From Vallitalea maricola (GTDB lineage: Bacteria; Bacillota; Clostridia; Lachnospirales; Vallitaleaceae): DNA of 64,000 bases. Each line of letters begins with the position of its first letter. The stretch's first letter is position 1. The stretch covers positions 1 to 64,000 of the forward strand of contig NZ_BTPU01000037.1 in NCBI RefSeq assembly GCF_036985595.1, in the 5' to 3' direction. The translations under genes were made by a program, and so were the position numbers. Positions 8,445 through 16,671 of the stretch are shown piece after piece. The notes below the pieces were generated by a model. The model made no database searches and was not told where the DNA came from. It saw only the letters and a program-made list of their open reading frames with translations.

Positions 8445-8978
8445 CTATTTACCAGTTTCTTTACGTCTGATTACTTCATCAGCGTACTTAATTCCTTTGC
8501 CTTTGTATGGCTCAGGTGGTCTCTTAAATCTTATTTCCGCTGCGTATTGACCTACTCTTGCTTTGTCAATTCCTTTTACGATAATAACATTTTGTCCTTC
8601 TACTACTGCTTCAAGACCTTCTGGATCTTCCATTTCTACTGGATGTGAATATCCTAAAGATAATACTAATTTTTTACCTTGCTTTTGTGCTCTATATCCA
8701 ACACCATTGATTTCTAATTTTTTCTCGTAACCTTTAGTTACTCCTTCAATCATGTTCGCAACAAGAGTTCTAGTCAAACCGTGTAATGATTTCATTTTCT
8801 TTAAATCATTTGGTCTATTTACTACCACTTGGTTTTCCTCTTTAGAAATTAACATTTCTTTTGGTAATTGTTGTTCTAAAGTACCTTTTGACCCTTTAAC
8901 AGTTATAAAGTTGCTTTCTGTTACATTAACTTCTACTCCTGCTGGGATTTCTACAGGTAATCTACCAATACGTGACAT
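8445..8978 (-). CDS. rplF: Large ribosomal subunit protein L6
   Basis: 177 aa from ATG at 8978 (MSRIGRLPVEIPAGVEVNVT), chosen because GAGGAGGTGC lies just upstream; the longer reading adds 11 residues not typical of L6. Two tandem L6 folds are visible, the second with RVGQYAAEIRFKRPPEPYKG near the C-terminus. L6 lies near the factor-binding site of the 50S. Confidence 0.98.
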   Translation of the reverse strand: MSRIGRLPVEIPAGVEVNVTESNFITVKGSKGTLEQQLPKEMLISKEENQVVVNRPNDLKKMKSLHGLTRTLVANMIEGVTKGYEKKLEINGVGYRAQKQGKKLVLSLGYSHPVEMEDPEGLEAVVEGQNVIIVKGIDKARVGQYAAEIRFKRPPEPYKGKGIKYADEVIRRKETGK

Positions 8979-9072
8979 GCTTGCACCTCCTCGGATTAAA
9001 TACCTTTGCAATTTTGCAAAGCTTCATCCATTATATTTTATTTTTTATGTCTATTTTTTTCAAGAGTAGTAA

Positions 9073-9474
9073 TTACCATATAAAAGCAATTACTTCTCCA
9101 CCAACATTTTGTTTTCTAGCTTCTCTGTCAGTTATGATACCTTTATTAGTTGAGATGATAGCAGTTCCAAGTCCACCTAATACTTTTGGCAGCTCATCTT
9201 TACCTGCATATACTCTAAGTCCAGGTTTAGATATTTTCTTGATTCCAGCTATTACCTTTTCATTTTTATCTTTACCGTATTTCATTTCTACACGGATAGT
9301 TTTGATTAAACCATCTTCTATTAATTTATATCCTTTAATGTACCCTTCATTTACCAAAATGTCAGCAACAGCTTGCTTCATTTTTGAAGCAGGTACATCT
9401 ACAAAATCATGTTTAGCAGTATTTCCGTTACGGATTCTTGTTAACATATCTGCAATTGGATCGCTCATTGTCAT
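9073..9474 (-). CDS. rpsH: Small ribosomal subunit protein S8
   Basis: 133 aa, MTMSDPIADMLTRIRNGNTA start and the C-terminal signature GLGTAIISTNKGIITDREAR with GGEVIAFIW. S8 is a primary 16S rRNA binder and in many bacteria a translational repressor of the spc operon. AAGGAGG lies nine bases before the ATG. Confidence 0.99.
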   Translation of the reverse strand: MTMSDPIADMLTRIRNGNTAKHDFVDVPASKMKQAVADILVNEGYIKGYKLIEDGLIKTIRVEMKYGKDKNEKVIAGIKKISKPGLRVYAGKDELPKVLGGLGTAIISTNKGIITDREARKQNVGGEVIAFIW

Positions 9475-9504
9475 AATTTGTGGCCTCCTTCCTATTACTA
9501 AATC

Positions 9505-9690
9505 TTACCAACTAGCTTTTTTAACACCTGGGATTTGTCCTTTATACGCTAATTCACGGAAACAGATTCTACATATTCCATATTTTCTTAAATATCCGTG
9601 AGGTCTTCCACATATTCTACAACGGTTATAAGCTCTTGATGAAAACTTTGGCTTAAGTTGTTGTTTAATTTTCATTGATGTTTTTGCCAT
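9505..9690 (-). CDS. rpsN: Small ribosomal subunit protein S14, zinc type
   Basis: 61 aa, the short type Z form. CRICGRPHGYLRKYGICRIC carries the two CxxC zinc knuckles, then the conserved FRELAYKGQIPGVKKASW end. S14 is a head protein of the 30S. No zinc-independent paralog is seen in the window. Confidence 0.98.
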   Translation of the reverse strand: MAKTSMKIKQQLKPKFSSRAYNRCRICGRPHGYLRKYGICRICFRELAYKGQIPGVKKASW

Positions 9691-9709
9691 TTAATCGATT
9701 CCCTCCTTA

Positions 9710-10249
9710 TTATTTTTTAAAAGGCATTCCGAATAATGTTAATAATTCACGAGCTTCTTCATCAGTCTTAGCTGTAGTAACGAAGATAATATCCATACCT
9801 CTAACTTTATCAACTTTATCATATTCGATCTCAGGAAAGATTAATTGCTCTTTAATACCTAAAGCGTAGTTACCTCTACCATCAAATGCGTTAGGATTAA
9901 CACCTCTAAAGTCTCTAACTCTTGGTAGGGCTAAGTTAATTAGACGATCAGCAAAATCATACATTCTGCTACCTCTAAGTGTAACTTTACATCCTATAGG
10001 CATACCTTCTCTTACTTTGAAAGCTGCAACAGATTTCTTTGCTTTTGTTATTATAGGTTTTTGTCCAGCGATTATTGTTAAATCACTAACAGCAGAATCT
10101 AGAATCTTACGATTCTCTTTAGCTTCTCCAACGCCCATATTAATAACTATTTTTTCAATTTTTGGTACAGCCATTTTATTTTTATAGTTAAATTTTTTCA
10201 TCATAGCATCTACAATTTCATTATTGTAAACCTCTTTTATTCTACTCAA
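9710..10249 (-). CDS. rplE: Large ribosomal subunit protein L5
   Basis: 179 aa. PKIEKIVINMGVGEAKENRK, then GQKPIITKAKKSVAAFKVRE and RDFRGVNPNAFDGRGNYALG are the L5 signatures; the C-terminus is MDIIFVTTAKTDEEARELL. L5 binds 5S rRNA and P-site tRNA in the central protuberance. Confidence 0.99.
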   Translation of the reverse strand: MSRIKEVYNNEIVDAMMKKFNYKNKMAVPKIEKIVINMGVGEAKENRKILDSAVSDLTIIAGQKPIITKAKKSVAAFKVREGMPIGCKVTLRGSRMYDFADRLINLALPRVRDFRGVNPNAFDGRGNYALGIKEQLIFPEIEYDKVDKVRGMDIIFVTTAKTDEEARELLTLFGMPFKK

Positions 10250-10272
10250 GCTAGTTAGCCTCCTCTCTACTA

Positions 10273-10608
10273 TTAATCTATAACTTCACCTGTTGATTTA
10301 GCTACTCTATATCTAACATTCTTAGTACGTCCATTTCTGTCTTCTTTTACTACTTTAACACCTAATCTTGTAGTTTTTCCTTTATGAACATACATTACTT
10401 TTGAAGCGTTTAATGCTGATTCTTGGTGAACGATTCCACCTTGTTGATTAGCAGCACTTGGTTTTGTATGTTTTGTAACCATGTTAACGCCTTCAACAAT
10501 TACTTTTCCATTTTTTCTATCTACAGTTAAAATCTTTCCTTCTTTTCCTTTGTCTTTTCCAGAAATAACTTTAACAGTATCACCTGATTTAAGTCTTGTT
10601 TTATACAC
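10273..10608 (-). CDS. rplX: Large ribosomal subunit protein L24
   Basis: 111 aa. The KOW motif is near the N-terminus (KSGDTVKVISGKDKGKEGKI), then VEGVNMVTKHTKPSAANQQG and GGIVHQESALNASKVM. L24 initiates 50S assembly by binding the 5' region of 23S rRNA. An AGGGAGG-type site lies upstream and rplN is 13 bp before it. Confidence 0.99.
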   Translation of the reverse strand: MYKTRLKSGDTVKVISGKDKGKEGKILTVDRKNGKVIVEGVNMVTKHTKPSAANQQGGIVHQESALNASKVMYVHKGKTTRLGVKVVKEDRNGRTKNVRYRVAKSTGEVID

Positions 10609-10621
10609 TTATTACACCTCC

Positions 10622-10990
10622 CTATAATACTTCTGGTGCTAATGATAGGATTTTCATGTATTTTTTCTCTCTTAACTCTCTAGCAACAGGTCCAAAAATA
10701 CGAGTTCCTTTTGGTGTCTTATCATCTTTGATTATAACCGCTGCGTTTTGGTCAAATTTGATATAAGATCCGTCTTTACGACGTGCACCTTTTTTAGTTC
10801 TAACTACTACAGCTTTTACTACTTCACCTTTTTTTACAACGCCACCTGGTGTTGCATCTTTAACAGTAGCAACTATAACATCTCCAATGTTTGCATATCT
10901 CCTAGTTGATCCGCCTAATACTCTTATGCAAAGGATTTCTTTTGCACCTGTATTATCTGCAACTTTCAGTCTGGATTCTTGTTGGATCAT
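10622..10990 (-). CDS. rplN: Large ribosomal subunit protein L14
   Basis: 122 aa: MIQQESRLKVADNTGAKEIL, VKKGEVVKAVVVRTKKGARR, and GTRIFGPVARELREKKYMKI, the standard L14 blocks. L14 lies at the subunit interface and takes part in bridge B8. Confidence 0.99.
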   Translation of the reverse strand: MIQQESRLKVADNTGAKEILCIRVLGGSTRRYANIGDVIVATVKDATPGGVVKKGEVVKAVVVRTKKGARRKDGSYIKFDQNAAVIIKDDKTPKGTRIFGPVARELREKKYMKILSLAPEVL

Positions 10991-11021
10991 TAGATGAACC
11001 TCCTTTCAGCAAATACAAAGC

Positions 11022-11279
11022 TTATTTTGCTTTTTCTACTATTTCTACTAATCTCCATCTTTTATCTTTTGATAATGGTCTTGTTTCCATAACACGTACT
11101 CTATCGCCAATGCCACATTCATTTTTTTCATCATGGGCTTTTAATTTGTAAGTTCTTTTTACAACTTTTCCATATAATGGATGCTTTACATTATTTTCAA
11201 CAGCTACAACAACTGTTTTATCCATTTTATCACTAACTACTCTACCTGTACGAACTTTACGTAGATTTCTTTCAGCCAC
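11022..11279 (-). CDS. rpsQ: Small ribosomal subunit protein S17
   Basis: 85 aa from a GTG start at 11279 (decoded MAERNLRKVRTGRVVSDKMD). GGAGGAATTCAA is spaced seven bases from that GTG; the longer reading starts inside the ribosome-binding site with TTG and is unlikely. The OB fold is recognisable by KTVVVAVENNVKHPLYGKVV and RVMETRPLSKDKRWRLVEIV. S17 is a primary 16S binder. Confidence 0.97.
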   Translation of the reverse strand: MAERNLRKVRTGRVVSDKMDKTVVVAVENNVKHPLYGKVVKRTYKLKAHDEKNECGIGDRVRVMETRPLSKDKRWRLVEIVEKAK

Positions 11280-11299
11280 TTGAATTCCTCCTTCCAAGG

Positions 11300-11509
11300 T
11301 TACTTAGCAACCTTTAATTGCTCAGTTATAATTGTTTGAATTCTAGCTATATTTTTTCTAACCTCTTTAATTCTACCTGTATTATCTAATTGGTTAGTCG
11401 CATTTTGAAATCTTAGGTTAAATAATTCTTTCTTTGCAGTAACTAAATCTTCATTAAGTTCTGCAGCAGATTTATTTCTTAATTCTTCAATATATTTAGT
11501 TGACTTCAC
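11300..11509 (-). CDS. rpmC: Large ribosomal subunit protein L29
   Basis: 69 aa from GTG at 11509 (MKSTKYIEELRNKSAAELNE). The near-perfect AAGGCGGTGAT site upstream supports this start over another GTG three codons earlier. The start overlaps the end of rplP by 14 bases, implying translational coupling. L29 is a two-helix protein at the tunnel exit and part of the docking site for targeting factors. Confidence 0.95.
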   Translation of the reverse strand: MKSTKYIEELRNKSAAELNEDLVTAKKELFNLRFQNATNQLDNTGRIKEVRKNIARIQTIITEQLKVAK

Positions 11510-11936
11510 AATTATCACCGCCTTCTAGCTCTGCACGAGAATAAACTTTACATTTACAAGGTAACTTGTGCATAGCAAGTCTTAATGCTTCTCTAGCTAT
11601 TTCTTCTTCTACTCCAGCAATTTCAAACATTACACGGCCTGGCTTTACTACTGCTACCCAGTACTCAGGTGATCCTTTTCCTTTACCCATTCTTGTTTCA
11701 GCAGGTTTTGCTGTAACTGGTTTGTCAGGGAAAATTTTAATCCAAACTTTACCACCACGTTTGATGTAACGAGTCATAGCAACACGGGCAGCTTCTATTT
11801 GATTGGATTTTATCCAGCAAGGCTCTAATGCAACAATACCATATTCACCGTAATTGATTTTGTTTCCTCTTAACGCTTTACCTTTCATGTTACCACGAAA
11901 TTGTTTACGGCGTTTAACTCTCTTTGGAATTAACAT
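11496..11936 (-). CDS. rplP: Large ribosomal subunit protein L16
   Basis: 146 aa: MLIPKRVKRRKQFRGNMKGK, the GEYGIVALEPCWIKSNQIEA block, TRYIKRGGKVWIKIFPDKPV, and GKGKGSPEYWVAVVKPGRVM. L16 helps shape the A-site tRNA path. The ATG overlaps the rpsC stop by one base. Confidence 0.99.
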   Translation of the reverse strand: MLIPKRVKRRKQFRGNMKGKALRGNKINYGEYGIVALEPCWIKSNQIEAARVAMTRYIKRGGKVWIKIFPDKPVTAKPAETRMGKGKGSPEYWVAVVKPGRVMFEIAGVEEEIAREALRLAMHKLPCKCKVYSRAELEGGDNCEVN

Positions 11937-12595
11937 TACTTCCCTCTCCCTTCTCTCTTAGTAACTTGACCAGGAAGAACTTCGCCATTATAAATATATA
12001 TTTTTACACCGATTTTTCCATAAATAGTATTTGCTTCAGCAAACCCATAATCTATATCTGCACGAAGTGTCTGTAGAGGAATTGTTCCCTCATTATATGA
12101 TTCTGTACGAGCCATTTCTGCTCCGCCTAAACGCCCTGAACAAATAGCTTTAATACCTTTTGCTCCTGCCTTCATTGTTCTTCCCATTGATTGTTTCATA
12201 GCTCTACGGAAAGATACACGATTTTCAAGTTGAAGTGCAATGTTTTCAGCAACTAATTGAGCATTTTTTTCTGGTCTTTTTACTTCAACGATATTCACGA
12301 TGACTTTACTAGCAGTCATTTTTTGTAACTCAGTTCTTAATTTTTCAATTGATGAACCGCCTTTACCAATAACAATACCAGGTTTAGCAGTGTGAATGTT
12401 AATTTTAACTCTTTCTGATGCTCTTTCAATTTCTATTCTAGATACACCAGCTGAATACAATTTATTTTTAATATATGTTCTTAATTTATTGTCTTCTATT
12501 AGAAGGTCTGCAAAATCCTTTTCTGCGTACCACTTTGCATCCCAGTCTTTAATAATTCCGACTCTTAATCCATGTGGGTTGACTTTTTGTCCCAT
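11936..12595 (-). CDS. rpsC: Small ribosomal subunit protein S3
   Basis: 219 aa. MGQKVNPHGLRVGIIKDWDA, a KH domain with KPGIVIGKGGSSIEKLRTEL (about 70-95), then the C-terminal domain with AICSGRLGGAEMARTESYNE and the TLRADIDYGFAEANTIYGKI stretch. S3 lines the mRNA entry tunnel. Confidence 0.99.
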   Translation of the reverse strand: MGQKVNPHGLRVGIIKDWDAKWYAEKDFADLLIEDNKLRTYIKNKLYSAGVSRIEIERASERVKINIHTAKPGIVIGKGGSSIEKLRTELQKMTASKVIVNIVEVKRPEKNAQLVAENIALQLENRVSFRRAMKQSMGRTMKAGAKGIKAICSGRLGGAEMARTESYNEGTIPLQTLRADIDYGFAEANTIYGKIGVKIYIYNGEVLPGQVTKREGRGK

Positions 12596-12610
12596 TCTTT
12601 CCCTCCTTAT

Positions 12611-12997
12611 CTATCTTTCGTTAAGAATGATTGTGATATGACTAGATTTCTTTTCTATTCTATACGCTCTACCTTGTGCTCTTGGTCTTATTCTCTTCAT
12701 TGTAGGTCCTTTGTTAGCAAAAGCTTCTTCAACGTATAAGTTAGCTGGATCTAATCCATTATTATTCTCAGCATTAGCAATAGCTGATTTTAAAACTTTC
12801 TCTATAATTCTAGCACCGTTTCTAGGTGTGTAATTTAATATACCTACGGCTGCACCTACATCTTTTCCTTTAATTGTATCAAGTACAATTTTAGCTTTTG
12901 TTGGTGAAACTCTAGCATAGGATACCTTTGCTTTAGGTCTAGTATCTTTGTTAGCATTTCTTTCTCTTTTTATCTGACTTCTATGCCCTTTAGCCAT
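12611..12997 (-). CDS. rplV: Large ribosomal subunit protein L22
   Basis: 128 aa. A basic N-terminal extension of about 20 residues precedes the L22 core (AKVSYARVSPTKAKIVLDTI), and the extended loop that reaches the exit tunnel ends with GPTMKRIRPRAQGRAYRIEK. Slightly longer than the usual 110-115 aa because of that extension. Confidence 0.98.
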   Translation of the reverse strand: MAKGHRSQIKRERNANKDTRPKAKVSYARVSPTKAKIVLDTIKGKDVGAAVGILNYTPRNGARIIEKVLKSAIANAENNNGLDPANLYVEEAFANKGPTMKRIRPRAQGRAYRIEKKSSHITIILNER

Positions 12998-13033
12998 TAT
13001 AAATTAGCCTCCTTCCATACTGCATTTACCGAT

Positions 13034-13315
13034 TTAACGTACTTTTGATTTCTTTTCGTCTTTTCCGTGGCCTCTATAAGTTCTTGTTAGCACGAATTCT
13101 CCTAATTTATGTCCTACCATATCTTCGCTTATATAAACAGGTACATGTCTTCTTCCATCATGAACTGCAATAGTATGACCTAGCATTTCAGGGAAAATAG
13201 TGGAACGTCTTGACCATGTTTTAATAACTTGTTTATCGCCTTTTTCATTTAATACTCTTACTTTTTTTAGTAAGTGCTCATCTGCGAAAGGTCCTTTTTT
13301 AAGTGAACGAGCCAT
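13034..13315 (-). CDS. rpsS: Small ribosomal subunit protein S19
   Basis: 93 aa: MARSLKKGPFADEHLLKKVR, then TWSRRSTIFPEMLGHTIAVH and DGRRHVPVYISEDMVGHKLG. S19 lies in the 30S head and contacts S13. AAAAGGAGGTTT is the ribosome-binding site. Confidence 0.99.
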   Translation of the reverse strand: MARSLKKGPFADEHLLKKVRVLNEKGDKQVIKTWSRRSTIFPEMLGHTIAVHDGRRHVPVYISEDMVGHKLGEFVLTRTYRGHGKDEKKSKVR

Positions 13316-13341
13316 TAATTCAAACCTCCTTTTAGTGGTTA

Positions 13342-14178
13342 TTATTTATTACTTGAACGTTTTCTTATGATATATTTATTAGAATGTTTATTTTTCTTTC
13401 TAGTTTTGTAACCAAGTGCTGGTTTACCCCAAGGTGTCATTGGACTTGGACGACCAACAGGTGCTCTACCTTCTCCACCACCATGTGGATGGTCATTAGG
13501 GTTCATAACAGAACCACGAACTGTAGGGCGGATACCCATATGACGTTTACGTCCAGCTTTACCAACTGTAATAAGTTCATGATCGATATTTCCAACTTGA
13601 CCGATTGTAGCTTTACAAAGGATTGGAACTAATCTCATTTCTCCAGATGGTAATCTAAGTGTTGCATATTTACCTTCTTTTGCCATAAGTTGAGCTACAT
13701 TACCAGCTGAACGAACTAACTGTCCACCTTTACCTGGTTTTAACTCGATGTTGTGAATACTAGAACCTACTGGAATATCTTTAAGTTGTAATGCATTTCC
13801 AATTCTGATTTCAGCTTCTGATCCACTCATTACTTTGTTTCCCACTTTTAAGCCGTTTGGTGAAAGAATATATCTTTTTTCTCCATCAACATATTGTACT
13901 AATGCAATATTCGCTGAACGGTTTGGATCATATTCAATAGCTACTACTTTACCTGGAACACCATCTTTATTTCTTTTAAAATCTATCATTCTATATTTAA
14001 TCTTAGACCCGCCACCACGGTGTCTTACTGTAATCTTACCTTGATTATTACGTCCAGAATGTTTTTTTAGACTTGCTACTAATGATTTCTCAGGAGTTTT
14101 TTTAGTAATCTCCTCAAAAGTAGAACCTGTCATATGTCTTCTGGAAGGTGTATAAGGGTTATATTTTTTAATACCCAT
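13342..14178 (-). CDS. rplB: Large ribosomal subunit protein L2
   Basis: 278 aa from ATG at 14178 (MGIKKYNPYTPSRRHMTGST); AAAGGAGTG is correctly spaced and the longer TTG reading overlaps it. It has the OB-fold region with RHRGGGSKIKYRMIDFKRNK, the SH3-like region, and the peptidyl-transferase-near VMNPNDHPHGGGEGRAPVGR with its conserved histidine. L2 supports peptidyl-transferase assembly. Confidence 0.99.
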   Translation of the reverse strand: MGIKKYNPYTPSRRHMTGSTFEEITKKTPEKSLVASLKKHSGRNNQGKITVRHRGGGSKIKYRMIDFKRNKDGVPGKVVAIEYDPNRSANIALVQYVDGEKRYILSPNGLKVGNKVMSGSEAEIRIGNALQLKDIPVGSSIHNIELKPGKGGQLVRSAGNVAQLMAKEGKYATLRLPSGEMRLVPILCKATIGQVGNIDHELITVGKAGRKRHMGIRPTVRGSVMNPNDHPHGGGEGRAPVGRPSPMTPWGKPALGYKTRKKNKHSNKYIIRKRSSNK

Positions 14179-14197
14179 GAATTGCACTCCTTTCAAA

Positions 14198-14228
14198 AGT
14201 ATATTGACACACGCTACCGTGTGTATCT
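14198..14228 (-). repeat. Hairpin in the rplB leader
   Basis: ACACACG (14207-14213) and CGTGTGT (14218-14224) form a perfect 7-bp stem with a CTAC loop, extended by weaker AAAAGAT/CTTTT pairing, in the 97-bp gap between rplW and rplB. On the transcript it reads GATACACACGGTAGCGTGTG and shares GATACACACGG with the rpsJ leader. Confidence 0.5.
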
Positions 14229-14275
14229 TTTAACTATCTAACTACTAGTCGTTTATACTTTAATTATATTGTTTA

Positions 14276-14575
14276 TTACATACCTTCAAAGAAATCTATT
14301 TCTTTGCTGCCTTCTGTTAACTTAACAATAGCTTTCTTTGTCTTAGCAGTTTTACCAAAAGTCATACCTCTTCTTTTTACTTTACCAATATTATTCATAG
14401 TATTGACTTTTTCAACTTTTGTTCCTTCGAACATTTTTTCTACTGCTTCTTTTACTTGAATCTTTGTTGCTTCTGGATGAACTAAGAAAGTGTATTTTCT
14501 GTCAGCCATAACTTCCATACTTTTTTCAGTAACAACAGGTTTTAATATTATGTCATAATATTTTAAATCAGCCAT
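14276..14575 (-). CDS. rplW: Large ribosomal subunit protein L23
   Basis: 99 aa: YYDIILKPVVTEKSMEVMAD, YTFLVHPEATKIQVKEAVEK, and VKRRGMTFGKTAKTKKAIVK. L23 at the tunnel exit is the docking site of trigger factor and SRP. Its start codon overlaps the rplD stop by one base. Confidence 0.99.
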   Translation of the reverse strand: MADLKYYDIILKPVVTEKSMEVMADRKYTFLVHPEATKIQVKEAVEKMFEGTKVEKVNTMNNIGKVKRRGMTFGKTAKTKKAIVKLTEGSKEIDFFEGM

Positions 14576-15195
14576 TATGCATACACCTCCTGAATTGTAG
14601 CAACTGCATCTTTAGTTACCACAAAAGTATCATATTTTAGAATGTCGTATACATTAATTGTATTTGTTAGTGCAGTTTTTACACCTCTGATATTACGAGT
14701 TGATAATACAACATTTTTGTCATTATCATTTAAAACTATTAATGCTTTTTGTACTTTTAAGTTAGTTAAAACTTCACTCATCTTTTTAGTTTTGATTTCA
14801 TCAAGTTTTAATTCATCAACAACAATAAGTTTATTATCATTTACTTTTGCAGTTAATGCTGATTTTAATGCCGCTCTTTTTTCTTTTTTGTTTAATTTGA
14901 TTGAATAATCTCTTGGCTTTGGAGCAAATACAACTCCACCACCTGTCCATTGTGGTGCACGAATTGATCCTTGTCTCGCTCTACCTGTTCCTTTTTGTCT
15001 CCAAGGCTTAGCTCCGCCACCTCTTACTTCTGAACGAGTTTTTGCACTTTGTGTGCCTTGGCGTTTATTTGCAAGCTGTCCTACAACTGACATATGCATT
15101 AAGTGTTCATTTATCTCTACACCAAATATATTGTCATTAAGTTCTATTTCTTCAACTTGTTTACCTTCCATGTTGTAAACAGAAACTTTTGCCAT
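14575..15195 (-). CDS. rplD: Large ribosomal subunit protein L4
   Basis: 206 aa. The tunnel-constriction loop is visible as RQGTQSAKTRSEVRGGGAKP followed by WRQKGTGRARQGSIRAPQW, and the globular domain follows. In enterobacteria L4 represses the S10 operon through the rpsJ leader; whether that applies to the leader at 16273-16493 is untested. Confidence 0.99.
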   Translation of the reverse strand: MAKVSVYNMEGKQVEEIELNDNIFGVEINEHLMHMSVVGQLANKRQGTQSAKTRSEVRGGGAKPWRQKGTGRARQGSIRAPQWTGGGVVFAPKPRDYSIKLNKKEKRAALKSALTAKVNDNKLIVVDELKLDEIKTKKMSEVLTNLKVQKALIVLNDNDKNVVLSTRNIRGVKTALTNTINVYDILKYDTFVVTKDAVATIQEVYA

Positions 15196-15221
15196 GATCG
15201 TTCCTCCTTCCTACGTATTAA

Positions 15222-15851
15222 CTAAGCTTTTACGCTATTTACTATTGTTACTATTGATTTTTTAGGTCCTGGTACAGCACCTTTAATTAGAAGTAAGTTA
15301 TTCTCTACATCTACTCTTACTACTTCTAAGTTTTGAACAGTTACATTCTCACTACCCATATGTCCAGGTAACTTTTTACCTTTGAATACTCTTGAAGGTG
15401 AAGAAGCACCACCCATAGATCCAGATACTCTATGAGACTTAGAACCGTGACCCATTGGACCTCTTGATTGGTTATGTCTCTTAATTGATCCTTGGAATCC
15501 TTTACCTTTTGATACACCAGATACATCTACTTTGTCGCCAATTTCAAATGTATCAGCTTTAATTTCGTTTCCTACTTCAAATTCCTCTGCATTATCAAGT
15601 CTAAACTCTTTTATATGCTTTTTGAAGCTAACGCCTGCTTTGTCAAAATGACCTTTCATTGGCTTATTAGTGTGTTTTTCTTTTTTCTCACCAAATCCAA
15701 CTTGTACAGCTTTGTAACCATCATTTTCAAGTGTTTTCACTTGAGTTACTATACATGGTCCAGCTTCTAATACTGTTACAGGTACTAACTCTCCACTTTC
15801 TTCAAATATTTGAGTCATACCAACTTTTTTTGCTATAATAGCTTTTTTCAT
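15222..15851 (-). CDS. rplC: Large ribosomal subunit protein L3
   Basis: 209 aa: MKKAIIAKKVGMTQIFEESG, VSGVSKGKGFQGSIKRHNQS, and GPMGHGSKSHRVSGSMGGAS, the family blocks near the peptidyl-transferase centre. It follows rpsJ after a 109-bp spacer that holds two small hairpins. Confidence 0.99.
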   Translation of the reverse strand: MKKAIIAKKVGMTQIFEESGELVPVTVLEAGPCIVTQVKTLENDGYKAVQVGFGEKKEKHTNKPMKGHFDKAGVSFKKHIKEFRLDNAEEFEVGNEIKADTFEIGDKVDVSGVSKGKGFQGSIKRHNQSRGPMGHGSKSHRVSGSMGGASSPSRVFKGKKLPGHMGSENVTVQNLEVVRVDVENNLLLIKGAVPGPKKSIVTIVNSVKA

Positions 15852-15880
15852 TTCCTTTGCACCTCCTAATAATCTACAGC

Positions 15881-15933
15881 GGATTACACATAAGTGTAAT
15901 CATCCTAGATGGTTTATAGTTTATATATAAACC
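15881..15933 (-). repeat. Two hairpins between rpsJ and rplC
   Basis: GATTACAC (15882-15889) with GTGTAATC (15894-15901), loop ATAA; then GGTTTATA (15911-15918) with TATAAACC (15926-15933). Neither has a U-run. They may protect or process the transcript; the function is unknown. Confidence 0.5.
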
Positions 15934-15960
15934 TCTAAGGGATATTATACTATCGTATAA

Positions 15961-16272
15961 TTATTTAACATCTACTTTGATATCTACCCCTGCAGGTAGT
16001 TCAAGTCTCATTAAAGCATCTACTGTCTTAGCTGTTGGCATAAGAATGTCAATTAATCTTTTATGAGTTCTTTGTTCGAATTGTTCTCTGGAATCTTTGT
16101 ACTTGTGTACAGCTCTAAGAATAGTTACTACTTCTTTCTTAGTAGGTAGTGGAATTGGTCCGCTCACCTTAGCACCAGTTTTCTTAGCTGTTTCAATAAT
16201 TTTCTTTGAAGATTGATCGATTAATTGATGATCGTATGCTTTTAAGCTAATTCTCATTTTTTGACTTGCCAT
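15961..16272 (-). CDS. rpsJ: Small ribosomal subunit protein S10
   Basis: 103 aa: MRISLKAYDHQLIDQSSKKI, GPIPLPTKKEVVTILRAVHK, and EQRTHKRLIDILMPTAKTVD. S10 is a 30S head protein and, as NusE, part of the NusB/NusG antitermination machinery. It is the first gene of the S10-spc-alpha cluster, with AAAAGGAGGCGAC upstream. Confidence 0.99.
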   Translation of the reverse strand: MASQKMRISLKAYDHQLIDQSSKKIIETAKKTGAKVSGPIPLPTKKEVVTILRAVHKYKDSREQFEQRTHKRLIDILMPTAKTVDALMRLELPAGVDIKVDVK

Positions 16273-16493
16273 AAAAAAAGTCGCCTCCTTTTCGTACTCT
16301 AGTACGACAAGTGGTGACTGTACATCGCTCCGTGTGTATCATATATCCTACACACCTCAAATCAAGCCTACATCGCTTTGACTTTATATTGTACAGTGAC
16401 CTTGCCGCCAGTTTCTTGAACATGACATTCGCTCCATGTGAATTACCCGCTTATGCGGCAACCTCACACTTCTAAGCTATCTTTGTCACAGCA
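16273..16493 (-). ncRNA. Structured 5' leader of the S10 operon
   Basis: About 220 nt between the rpsJ promoter and start codon. A long-range stem pairs GGTCACTGTACA (16401-16390) with TGTACAGTCACC (16324-16313), 11 of 12 pairs. Inside it is the hairpin GTGTGTA/TACACAC followed by GGAGCGA. Upstream, GTGTGA/TCACAT encloses a CCGC-ATAA-GCGG hairpin and is again followed by GGAGCGA. A small CGTAC/GTACG hairpin comes just before the ribosome-binding site. The architecture suggests ligand- or protein-controlled expression, plausibly by a ribosomal protein; I cannot name a family. Confidence 0.65.
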
Positions 16494-16499
16494 TTTATT

Positions 16500-16528
16500 A
16501 GTATACACTAAGAAGCTCCATAATGCAA
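16500..16528 (-). promoter_or_regulatory. Sigma-A promoter of the S10 operon
   Basis: TTGCAT (16528-16523), 17-bp spacer, TATACT (16505-16500) on the minus strand, directly upstream of the structured leader. Spacing and hexamers are near consensus. Confidence 0.75.
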
Positions 16529-16629
16529 GGGTTTTTCAATATTTTTTTATGTTTTTTCTTTATTTTTATAAACTACTACATAAATGTAAAAATGAGTCAG
16601 TTTTATAGGAATATATTATTATTTTTACC

Positions 16630-16660
16630 AAAAAACAGTACCCGTAGGCACTGTCTTTTT
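16630..16660 (-). terminator. Intrinsic terminator after the AraC-type gene
   Basis: On the minus strand ACAGTGCC and GGTACTGT form an 8-bp stem with a short loop, followed by six T residues. It ends the regulator transcript and insulates it from the S10 promoter about 100 bp further on. Confidence 0.8.
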
Positions 16661-16671
16661 ATAAACTTATA

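Noticed and set aside
8972..9601. Long plus-strand frame of about 200 codons
   Set aside because: It lies antisense to rpsH and parts of rplF and rpsN, which are clear conserved genes; a shadow frame.
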